Origin: an uncultured Chromatiaceae bacterium
GTDB lineage: Bacteria > Pseudomonadota > Gammaproteobacteria > Enterobacterales > Alteromonadaceae
Assembly (NCBI GenBank): GCA_946482615.1
Contig: CAMLSF010000215.1
Coordinates: 1 to 5,611, forward strand
Direction of reading: 5' to 3'
Length of the DNA stretch: 5,611 nt
A program made the position numbers and the translations under genes. Under the pieces are notes generated by a model. That model was given only the letters and a program-made list of their open reading frames with translations. It did no database searches and had not been told where the DNA came from. Each line of letters opens with the position of its first letter. Position 1 is the stretch's first letter. Below, one piece after another: positions 1 through 5,611 of the stretch.

Positions 1-224
1 ACAGCTAGAGCCATAGAAATCATTGTTTTGTTTTCTTCTTCGATCAGCATCCAATTGCTTGGTGTACCTTGACAATTCGTTGGTATACCGCTGTCTAACA
101 TAATCATCAGGCCGTTTGCTGTGGTTGTTATATTAATCACATTGCCGCTTAAATAATGATCAGCAGCATAGCTGGGTGCAGTAAATACCATAAGCATCAT
201 TACTAATGTTTTAAAACGATTCAT
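1..224 (-). CDS. Small exported protein of unknown function (3' partial)
   Basis: Seventy-four codons are visible before the gene leaves the window. The start ATG has AGGGA 6 bases upstream and an in-frame TGA further up. Residues 1-20 form a Sec signal peptide: MNRFK, a hydrophobic core LVMMLMVFTAP, and cleavage near SYA20|A. The mature part begins ADHYLSGNVINI and continues with LMIMLDSGIPTNCQGTP, NWMLI, EENKTMISMALA. From memory, this NCxGTP / WM / ENKxM pattern resembles small exported proteins of unknown function common in marine gammaproteobacteria. I cannot name the family with confidence. The single visible cysteine (C51) may pair with one beyond the edge. A terminator separates it from the toxin pair, so it is probably an independent gene rather than a third member of the cassette. 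Confidence 0.85.
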   Translation of the reverse strand, partial: MNRFKTLVMMLMVFTAPSYAADHYLSGNVINITTTANGLMIMLDSGIPTNCQGTPSNWMLIEEENKTMISMALA

Positions 225-230
225 TAACAG

Positions 231-235
231 TCCCT
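231..235 (-). promoter_or_regulatory. Ribosome binding site of the small exported protein gene
   Basis: AGGGA on the minus strand lies 6 bases before the ATG at 224. It supports that start over the in-frame ATGs eight and nine codons further on, which would shorten the signal peptide. Confidence 0.65.
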
Positions 236-246
236 TGATCAATAAA

Positions 247-252
247 ATAATA
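247..252 (-). promoter_or_regulatory. Possible -10 promoter element for the small exported protein gene
   Basis: TATTAT on the minus strand (one mismatch to TATAAT) lies 22 bases before the ATG at 224. It would give a short leader of about 16 bases that still includes the AGGGA site. No convincing -35 is seen: TGTTAA or GTTAAG at 17-18 bases is weak. The gene needs its own promoter because a terminator lies upstream. Confidence 0.3.
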
Positions 253-286
253 CTCTTTCAGTCATGAGCCTTAACAGTTATCTAAA

Positions 287-407
287 CAAAACCGCACTTC
301 ATTCAAATCGGAAAATATTGTGCAGGCACCGACAGCCATTGCCCGCCCCGCCGATTTGCCCTGACCACCGCAACCGGAAAACCATGACCGGGCTGCTGGC
401 GGTTTTG
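287..407. repeat. GC-rich intergenic island bounded by a 9-base inverted repeat
   Basis: CAAAACCGC (287-295) and GCGGTTTTG (399-407) are exact inverted copies enclosing about 100 bases. Positions 321-410 are about 66% GC by hand count, against roughly 35-40% in the flanking genes. A smaller nested hairpin is possible at 367-403: ACCGC pairs with GCGGT, and CCGG (374-377) with CCGG (388-391). No transposase or coding signal is present. It could be a non-autonomous repeat element, a small RNA or leader structure for the leftmost gene, or a relic of an insertion. Only the inverted repeat and the composition are directly seen; only one copy is in this window. Confidence 0.4.
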
Positions 408-421
408 CCACTTAGCGATAG

Positions 422-447
422 AAAAAAGACACCGTGGGATGGGTGTC
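422..447 (-). terminator. Rho-independent terminator after the toxin-immunity pair
   Basis: On the minus strand GACACC and GGTGTC form a perfect 6-base-pair stem around the 8-base loop CATCCCAC, followed directly by TTTTTT. It lies about 70 bases after the stop of the candidate immunity gene. There is no T-run on the plus strand, so it works in one direction only. It separates the toxin unit from the small gene at the left edge. Confidence 0.85.
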
Positions 448-516
448 GTAGCTACTAACTGCATCGGTGCAAGATGCCGCTCTTGAGGTACAAGAAGAGT
501 ATACATTGTTGATTTA

Positions 517-1230
517 CTATTTCTTTTTGAGGAAATCGCAGCTTTTGATTGAAACATTACCAGCATATTGTAAGGATATGAATTTGATCCCTTCAGTAAG
601 TACATATTCGCTTTGTATAGGTGATAACCTCTTTCCGTTGCTGTCGTAGCATAAAACATCTACATCAAGAGAACCGTCATCAGGGTAAATGCCTGACACC
701 AATTTAACTCCATTCAGAATCGAGATCCTAGGCCTTTCTCTTAACCAGGCAAAATTTACTGGTTCAGCATCAGAAAATAGAAATCTTAGTTCAGCTCGCA
801 TAGAACCAAGAGGTATACCTGCCTTTTGTAAATCTCCACTCGTTGGTGGTGGCCTCGATATAGAAATATTTGATTCAATATCAGATTCAGTATGTGCATT
901 ATAGGTAACCTGAACAGAAAAAATATTTCTCAGACATACAAGATCCACTCCTTTGACGATCCATATTTTGAACGCATTTTGATTGCTCACATCGTATGAA
1001 AAAGGCGTTGTTAATTTACTCTTGACCATATCCAGCCCATGGCAATTTGATGATTCACTTAGCTCTGGATTAATAGACACGATCTTAGGGCTCCAAGGCC
1101 ATGTAACTGCCTTGGAAACAAATATTGAATTATTTTCACCAGCCCCAATCAACCAGAAGCCCCGCTCCTCAGATGCGGATACTGATACTCCGAACATAAC
1201 AAAACACACCATAAGCGGTATTCTTATCAT
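517..1230 (-). CDS. Exported protein, candidate immunity protein for the HExxH Rhs toxin
   Basis: This 237-residue protein starts with a Sec signal peptide: MIRIP, a hydrophobic run LMVCFVMFGVSV, and a likely cleavage site at VSA19|S20. There is no lipobox, so it should be soluble in the periplasm. The mature part has four cysteines (63, 99, 194, 231), enough for two disulfides, and looks beta-rich, with a proline-rich RPPPTSG loop near 126-132. I recognise no family. Its ATG overlaps the TGA of the toxin gene (ATGA), and AAGGA lies 8 bases upstream, so translation is probably coupled. A single gene directly after a polymorphic-toxin tip is usually the cognate immunity gene. Export would place it where a periplasmic peptidase acts. 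It could instead be an accessory secreted protein. The gene is AT-rich, like the toxin tip. The reading frame is secure; the immunity role is inferred. Confidence 0.9.
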   Translation of the reverse strand: MIRIPLMVCFVMFGVSVSASEERGFWLIGAGENNSIFVSKAVTWPWSPKIVSINPELSESSNCHGLDMVKSKLTTPFSYDVSNQNAFKIWIVKGVDLVCLRNIFSVQVTYNAHTESDIESNISISRPPPTSGDLQKAGIPLGSMRAELRFLFSDAEPVNFAWLRERPRISILNGVKLVSGIYPDDGSLDVDVLCYDSNGKRLSPIQSEYVLTEGIKFISLQYAGNVSIKSCDFLKKK

Positions 1231-4200
1231 TTCAGTTGTCCTTGCCAGAAGGCTCGTTCGTTAGCAGCCCAACTCTGGTAATGTGTAGCGTAACCTGGAT
1301 CTAAGAAGTTAATCGCATTCCCTTCTGTCCATCTAAAAGCATTTATTTCGGTTTGAGCCCTCATCATGCCAGGGTTAATTAGGAAATCCCTACGATGCAC
1401 TAGCTCATGACCAATGTTCAATCCAATAAGTCCTATGTTTGACTCATTTATAACTTGGTCAGCATACAAAATAACATTTGGATTATCAGGTTGATATTCA
1501 AAATATCCTGTCACTCCAGTATCAGGGTCAGGCGCATTCACCATTGCATTATATTTAAGTTCAATATCGTCAGTAAAACGATCACCAACCGAATCGAACT
1601 TTCCATCTCTGGACATTTTATTTAGACCTTTGATGACGTCAGACATCCGCTCGTCAGATGAAGTAAATGTCGGTCTTTTTGAAGGGTCTCCCTCAGCATT
1701 AAACCACCACTGTATAGCTGAAGTAGCAGCGCCATTCGCAAATTTACCACCGGTCAAAGAGGAAACAGTGCCTCCAACTAAACCAGCCACTGCAGTGCGG
1801 CCAATAGCATCATTAAATGATCCCGTCTGTGGATTCATCACTGACTTCAAATTAGTCGATACAAAAGATGACAGGAAACCATGGCCGAACTTACCGCCCT
1901 GCACCACAGAGGCAATACCGCCTACCATACTGTGCGCCAGTACATTATTGAAAGCATCCATTCCGCCAGCCGCATAGTCCCAAGTATTACCTATGTATTC
2001 TGATATCCCAGCCATCGCATAGGTCATTGCTGCTGTGGTTAATCCAGTTTTTAGTCCCTGACTTAAGCTTCCTGTTAACGCATAGGTTTTAAACCCTTGG
2101 TATGCAGCTATTAACCATAACTGTCCTGTCATAACAGACGCTATAGATACAGCAACAGTTACTATTTGATCCAATATAGGAATATCTGCTAGCGCCTTAA
2201 ATAACTTCTTAAAGAAATACCCACTAGGATCGGTATAACTCAGCGGATTATTCAGCACATAGCTATAACGGTTATAACTTTGGGTATTAGTCGGTGCCTG
2301 CACAAAAGGATCCGCCTGCATAAACCTTGCTAAGGTTGCATCGTAAATCCGGCCGTTCATATGGATAATATCCAGGCCTTCCACATTTTCATGGCCCGTA
2401 TAAGCACGGCGGCTGGCAGCCGGTGCTATAGGATTGGTCCCGACAAAACCCGTCATAATCTGGCTTTGTTTACCCCAGGCGTCGTACAGGTAATGCGCTT
2501 TTAACTGGCCACTGCCATCTGTGACAGCCACAGTGGAACCTAAAGCGTCACCATGCAGCACTTCGTATTGCTCAGCACCGGTAGTTTCAAAGTTAGTAAT
2601 CACCACAGGGCCTATATACCAGCGGTGCTCTATGCTCGGCGTGGTTTGGCTACCGGTCTTTTTATGGTGTTGCTCGTACACTTTACCGGCATAAAAGGTT
2701 TCTGTAGTTGTTGCCACACCATTTTCAGTGCGGCTGTCTTTGCGGTAGAACCTTTGGTTATCAGGGCCGTAAGCAAATTCTGTGATAGTGCTGCCCTGCG
2801 TAATTTTCAGGGGCATATCCGCAGAAGAGTAGCTAAACGTACGCTGGCTATCAGAAGTGATATTGCCATGCGCATCGTATGCCATCGTGTAGGCTCTGCT
2901 ACCTCCACTGACAGTCGCCAGTTTGTAAGGATTCGTCGCGTTGTAACTGTAAGTACCTACACCTGTTTTGCTCTTGATATTACCTAATGCATCGTAACTA
3001 AAGCTTTGCGTCAGGTTACTCACGTTATTTCCAAGAGCTGCGTTGGTTACCGTCATCACGCGGTCTTTTAGCCTGGAATGGCCTTCCGTTGTATAGACAA
3101 AGTCTTCCGTAACGGTCATGGTGCCAGTGCCATTTTTGTCATGGTACTGACTGGTTCTTAGCTCTGTGGTGCCTTTGTTATCATAGTCATAGCTGACGTT
3201 ATAAACTGAACGTCCCCCGGAAGACACACTGATGCTGTCAACAAAACCACGGTTTGTATCAAAAGCTGTTGCTCTGCTGGTGTTACCGTATAATTTTTCT
3301 TTGGTGACACGGCCTGCGGCATCCATGCTTTCCACTTCACTTAGTAAAGCTCCACCCGGAAATTCATACACGCCCTTTTGGTAACCATTTTGATAACCCA
3401 GGGTAATGACCCGGCCTAAAGGTAAAACTTGCTGGTTGACACGGCCATACCCATCGTAACTGGTGGATTGAGTAAAAGTTTTGCCGCTATGCTTTTGCTC
3501 CGAACTTGCAGGGCGGCCATACACATCATAAGTTTGAGTTTCACTGTAACGGGCCGGAGTAGAAGCTAATGCAGAACATGCCGAGTCTGCTGCAATAGAA
3601 TACTGCGCAGTCTGGACCAGCTTACCAACGTTTTTCTGTGCAGGAGAATTACCGTAGCTATAACAGGTTTTATCAAAACCACCCCCGTCAGCAGTGCTTC
3701 GTTGCTGTAGCCTGGCCGTCAGTTGTCCTAACGCATTGTATTCCAGCCGGCTGATCTCATTACGGGCATTGACCTGAACCACCTGCTCACCCAAGCCGTT
3801 ATAGCCGTAATACCATTTCCCCTTCGTTGGATCACTGGTAAATAACTTACGGCCATATTTGTCATAACTATGGGTGGTACTGACTGATTTCCAGGCGCTG
3901 TTTTCATACGCATACACCGTCTGACTTAACTGATCGCCGAAAGCTGAATAGTTAAACTGCACATAACCCGTGTTTGTTGGAGCAACCGGATTCGCAGCCG
4001 TTGAAGTGTATGGATCTGTGGTTTTTAACACCCTGCCTGAAACATCTTTTACTTCATCGCGCCAGAACCCGTTTTCATCTTTGCTCGACGTACGAAGTCC
4101 GAAATATTTCACCTCTGAAACAACCCCATCTGGGTAAGCAACTTGTGTTGGTCGCTGGAATTTATCAAAGGTGAAGGTCGTCAGCTTTCTTTCAGGAATA

Positions 4201-5611
4201 CTGAAATAAGGTTCAGACTGGAGAACCATATTTCCATGTTTATCATAATAAAAATCAACAAAACTGTATCTTGCAGCTGAATGAAATGAGCTTGTTATCT
4301 GACGTATTTTTCTACCATAGCGGTCTGTAACAACAAAAGTTGTAGGCGCACCTGGCGTAACTGTTTTGGTGAACAATAAACCGCCAATAGAGCATATTTC
4401 GAAATCAGCACTGATATCACAAAACCGTGTTTCTGTCGTACTGACATTACCATCTGCAGATGTCACTCTGAAGCCTTGTCCCCAACCATCCATATGAGTG
4501 GTCGAGCTGATGCCGTTAGGGCCAGTTGTAGTGACTGAATACACCAATCCTCTGGGCGACTGCTGGCCGTTGTATAGATAATGTTCCTGCTGGCCTAAGG
4601 CATTGGTCCTGGTGATAACAAAACGGCCGTCACTACTGTACGTGGTTTTTTCTGCACGGCTGATACCAGCCGCACTGGCAGTCAGCGTGTCGATGTTGCC
4701 GTAGTTGTCATACACATAGGTTTTAGTACTGACGTTAGATTTGTCGCAATACAATCCATCAGAAGCTCTGGTACTCAGGCTTGTTGGCAAATCAGTAGAT
4801 ACACATTCACCAGCTACGGTTTCGCTTTGCAAATAACCCGCTGAGTTATATGCAAAACTGCTGGAACGGCCTTGGCTGGATGCAGCCTGATAGCTGGTTG
4901 CGGCTTGTGTTTTGGTGACTACAGATTTAGATAAACGGCCATAACGCAAATAGTCAGCGACATTGGTAGCAGTATATTCATGCTCACTTACAGTGCTGTG
5001 TATCACCGCACCCGACTGGTCGTGTAATTTCACTGTCGATTTAGTTAAATTACCCCAGGCAGCTAACGAAGCACCGGTCGAGGTTTTGTCATACTCATTT
5101 TGAGTTTCAACATGACTAATAAAACTTCGCTCACCAGCACTATCAATTTGCCAACCTTTTTCAACTGAACTTTCCAGATAAACGTAAGCTCCGCCATTTG
5201 CACTCACGCCCTGCGCCCAGTTTGATGTCGCCTCACTAACCAAAAGGGAATCTGACATACTGGTTGTTTTCATCGGACGGCCAATAAAAGGCCAGTTTTG
5301 ATTGTACTTAGTGGTAGTTTCTATACCACTTTGTAAGTCTTTGGTGATTAAGGTATCAAAGCCTAATGAACCACGGCCTTTTTTATGTAATCTGAATCCT
5401 GCGTATTGATAGCTCACTCCAACTGTTTCTTGTATCGAACCATTGGTGTTGCTTTCTGAAGTCACAGCACTCACCAACCACATTCCATATTGAGGAGAAA
5501 TGTAGTCAGGGTTAAGTACTCCATTACTATCCAGAGTCGGTTCTGCTTTATACACAGCCGCGTTTGTCATCGGCTGATAACTAATTTCGGTTTTTACACC
5601 ATAACCGTTAG
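1227..5611 (-). CDS. Rhs/YD-repeat polymorphic toxin with C-terminal HExxH metallopeptidase tip (5' partial)
   Basis: The frame is open to the right edge, so the true start lies outside. The first in-window ATG (5570) is not the start: the codons before it read VKTEISYQP, continuous with the TcdB/SpvB-like sequence after it. Residues are numbered from that ATG. Residues 1-110 resemble the TcdB/SpvB-type region of large secreted Rhs proteins (HKKGRGSLGFD, then WPFIGRP). About 287-915 hold many YD repeats (YDNYGN, YDKYGR, YDALGN, YDAHGN). The Rhs core covers about 1006-1118, from HGDALGS through NGRIYDATLARF and NRYSYVLNNP to DPSGY. Next come a hydrophobic linker with two GGKF motifs (1224-1281) and a tip (about 1292-1447) with HELVH at 1388-1392. 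In this family the repeats form a shell around the toxic tip, which varies between strains. Upstream FG-GAP/SpvB domains and an export signal are expected but not visible. No PAAR or VgrG sequence is seen, so the delivery route is unknown. The stop overlaps the next gene by ATGA. Confidence 0.95.
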   Translation of the reverse strand, partial: NGYGVKTEISYQPMTNAAVYKAEPTLDSNGVLNPDYISPQYGMWLVSAVTSESNTNGSIQETVGVSYQYAGFRLHKKGRGSLGFDTLITKDLQSGIETTTKYNQNWPFIGRPMKTTSMSDSLLVSEATSNWAQGVSANGGAYVYLESSVEKGWQIDSAGERSFISHVETQNEYDKTSTGASLAAWGNLTKSTVKLHDQSGAVIHSTVSEHEYTATNVADYLRYGRLSKSVVTKTQAATSYQAASSQGRSSSFAYNSAGYLQSETVAGECVSTDLPTSLSTRASDGLYCDKSNVSTKTYVYDNYGNIDTLTASAAGISRAEKTTYSSDGRFVITRTNALGQQEHYLYNGQQSPRGLVYSVTTTGPNGISSTTHMDGWGQGFRVTSADGNVSTTETRFCDISADFEICSIGGLLFTKTVTPGAPTTFVVTDRYGRKIRQITSSFHSAARYSFVDFYYDKHGNMVLQSEPYFSIPERKLTTFTFDKFQRPTQVAYPDGVVSEVKYFGLRTSSKDENGFWRDEVKDVSGRVLKTTDPYTSTAANPVAPTNTGYVQFNYSAFGDQLSQTVYAYENSAWKSVSTTHSYDKYGRKLFTSDPTKGKWYYGYNGLGEQVVQVNARNEISRLEYNALGQLTARLQQRSTADGGGFDKTCYSYGNSPAQKNVGKLVQTAQYSIAADSACSALASTPARYSETQTYDVYGRPASSEQKHSGKTFTQSTSYDGYGRVNQQVLPLGRVITLGYQNGYQKGVYEFPGGALLSEVESMDAAGRVTKEKLYGNTSRATAFDTNRGFVDSISVSSGGRSVYNVSYDYDNKGTTELRTSQYHDKNGTGTMTVTEDFVYTTEGHSRLKDRVMTVTNAALGNNVSNLTQSFSYDALGNIKSKTGVGTYSYNATNPYKLATVSGGSRAYTMAYDAHGNITSDSQRTFSYSSADMPLKITQGSTITEFAYGPDNQRFYRKDSRTENGVATTTETFYAGKVYEQHHKKTGSQTTPSIEHRWYIGPVVITNFETTGAEQYEVLHGDALGSTVAVTDGSGQLKAHYLYDAWGKQSQIMTGFVGTNPIAPAASRRAYTGHENVEGLDIIHMNGRIYDATLARFMQADPFVQAPTNTQSYNRYSYVLNNPLSYTDPSGYFFKKLFKALADIPILDQIVTVAVSIASVMTGQLWLIAAYQGFKTYALTGSLSQGLKTGLTTAAMTYAMAGISEYIGNTWDYAAGGMDAFNNVLAHSMVGGIASVVQGGKFGHGFLSSFVSTNLKSVMNPQTGSFNDAIGRTAVAGLVGGTVSSLTGGKFANGAATSAIQWWFNAEGDPSKRPTFTSSDERMSDVIKGLNKMSRDGKFDSVGDRFTDDIELKYNAMVNAPDPDTGVTGYFEYQPDNPNVILYADQVINESNIGLIGLNIGHELVHRRDFLINPGMMRAQTEINAFRWTEGNAINFLDPGYATHYQSWAANERAFWQGQLK
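1230..1697 (-). other. C-terminal toxin tip, predicted gluzincin-like zinc metallopeptidase
   Basis: Residues 1292-1447 form a compact domain of about 155 residues after the linker. The sequence IGHELVHRRDF contains HExxH (1388-1392): two histidine zinc ligands around the catalytic glutamate E1389. Sixteen residues after the second histidine is E1408 in TEINAF, a good candidate third ligand. E1416 in WTEGN is an alternative. The E-x-x-A-F pattern after HExxH fits glutamate-zincin peptidases found as polymorphic toxin tips and effectors. I cannot assign it to a named peptidase family, and the substrate is unknown. The N-terminal part (1292-1375) is charged, with no recognised motif. GC content is lower than in the repeat shell. 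The exported partner encoded next suggests action outside the cytoplasm. Confidence 0.75.
1239..1243 (-). promoter_or_regulatory. Ribosome binding site of the candidate immunity gene, inside the toxin gene
   Basis: AAGGA on the minus strand lies 8 bases before the ATG at 1230, within the final codons of the toxin tip. Optimal spacing plus the ATGA overlap fixes this start. It also implies coupled translation, so toxin and partner are made together. Confidence 0.75.
1698..2216 (-). other. Pre-toxin linker: hydrophobic, glycine/alanine-rich, with paired GGKF motifs
   Basis: Residues 1119-1291 separate the Rhs core from the toxin. A strongly hydrophobic stretch at about 1136-1157 (IVTVAVSIASVMTGQLWLIA) could span or insert into a membrane. 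It is followed by small-residue-rich helices and two related motifs, QGGKFGHGF (1224-1232) and TGGKFANGA (1273-1281), with AIQWWFN at the end. Linkers of this style, with GKFxHGF and GGKFANGA, are common between Rhs cores and diverse toxin tips. The segment therefore marks a module junction rather than a toxic activity. It may help the tip pack in the shell or cross a membrane; that role is inferred. Confidence 0.75.
2217..2555 (-). other. Rhs-associated core domain ending at DPSGY
   Basis: Residues 1006-1118 carry the hallmark of the Rhs core: HGDALGSTVAVTD, YLYDAWGK, NGRIYDATLARFMQADPF, NRYSYVLNNPLSYTDPSGY. In characterised Rhs and TccC proteins this domain plugs the shell. It contains aspartates needed for self-cleavage just after the DPxG motif, which frees the variable tip inside the cage. 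Here D1114 sits in DPSGY, with Y where many family members have L. Cleavage close to this point is therefore expected but not certain. Everything C-terminal to it is the exchangeable part of the protein. Confidence 0.9.
2826..4712 (-). repeat. YD-repeat (RHS repeat) array within the large protein
   Basis: This is a protein-level repeat region. Degenerate units of roughly 20 residues recur with the core Y/F-D-x-x-G-N/R: YDNYGNID, YDKHGNMV, YDKYGRKL, YNALGQLT, YDVYGRPA, YDGYGRVN, YDALGNIK and YDAHGNIT. Between them lie linking beta-strand-like segments such as TTYSSDGRFVITR. In solved Rhs and TcB-TcC proteins such repeats spiral into a hollow beta-sheet shell that holds the toxin. The units differ enough at the DNA level that this is not a tandem nucleotide repeat. 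The borders given are the first and last clear units; weaker units lie outside. Confidence 0.9.

Larger units (their letters stand above)
225..516. other. Intergenic region between candidate immunity gene and small exported protein
   Basis: This stretch of about 290 bases has no credible gene. It holds the terminator (422-447), a GC-rich island flanked by an inverted repeat (287-407), and the likely promoter and ribosome binding site of the leftmost gene (231-252). Open frames crossing it on either strand have no ribosome binding site, no recognisable motif, and overlap better features. Confidence 0.7.

Noticed and set aside
258..290. Possible integron attC-like site around GTTAAGGC / GCCTTAAC
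   Set aside because: The 7-base core does not match the GTTRRRY / RYYYAAC rule, and no integrase or cassette structure is visible.
342..360. G-tracts on the minus strand (GGCGGGGCGGGC) as a possible G-quadruplex
   Set aside because: Only two to three tracts of three or more guanines lie close together; a fourth is missing, so a stable quadruplex is not supported.
264..458. Plus-strand open frame of 64 codons across the intergenic region
   Set aside because: It crosses the terminator hairpin and the GC-rich island, its composition (rich in P, R, H) reflects that island, and there is no signal or motif.
461..477. GCATC/GATGC hairpin with a 7-base loop just before the terminator
   Set aside because: It is only a 5-base-pair stem without a T-run; the terminator at 422-447 explains the end of transcription much better.
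303..659. Minus-strand open frame of 118 codons overlapping the end of the candidate immunity gene
   Set aside because: It overlaps the better-supported gene out of frame, runs through the terminator and the GC-rich island, and has no ribosome binding site or recognisable motif.
1630..2987. Plus-strand open frames opposite the large Rhs gene (1630-1977 and 2553-2987)
   Set aside because: They are antisense shadows of a strongly coding frame with clear YD-repeat and Rhs core motifs.
5568..5570. ATG at 5570 as the start of the large gene
   Set aside because: The frame is open upstream to the window edge and encodes family-like sequence (VKTEISYQP); no ribosome binding site was seen at this ATG.

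Overview
The window reads almost entirely on the minus strand. It looks like the 3' end of a polymorphic-toxin (Rhs/YD-repeat) locus from a Gram-negative bacterium, most likely a gammaproteobacterium. The grounds are Sec-type signal peptides, AAGGA/AGGGA ribosome binding sites, a moderate GC content, and a small exported protein whose pattern I associate with Alteromonadales-type genomes. The genus cannot be fixed from the sequence alone.

Layout in transcription order (right to left). Positions 5611 to 1227 hold the last 1460 codons of a giant YD-repeat protein whose start lies outside the window. It begins in a TcdB/SpvB-like region, passes through a long series of YD repeats, reaches the Rhs core ending in DPSGY, then a glycine/alanine-rich hydrophobic pre-toxin linker, and ends in a C-terminal tip of about 155 residues. 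That tip carries an HELVH (HExxH) motif, so it is a predicted zinc metallopeptidase toxin. Its stop codon overlaps (ATGA) the start of a 237-residue protein with a signal peptide and four mature cysteines (517-1230). That protein is the natural candidate for the cognate immunity protein, and its export suggests the toxin acts in the periplasm or cell envelope. A clean intrinsic terminator (422-447) closes the two-gene unit.

Between the terminator and the next gene lies a short GC-rich island bounded by a 9-base inverted repeat (287-407). It differs sharply from its AT-rich surroundings and may be a mobile or structured intergenic element. The last gene, running off the left edge (1-224), is the start of a small exported protein with its own ribosome binding site and a possible promoter.

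How the parts may work together: the Rhs shell would encase and deliver the peptidase tip, and the translationally coupled exported partner would protect the producer and its kin. GC content drops from about 48% in the repeat shell to about 35-37% in the tip and partner gene (hand-counted samples). This fits the known mode of evolution by exchange of toxin-immunity cassettes onto a stable shell. The toxin-immunity pairing is inferred from position, overlap and motifs, not demonstrated.
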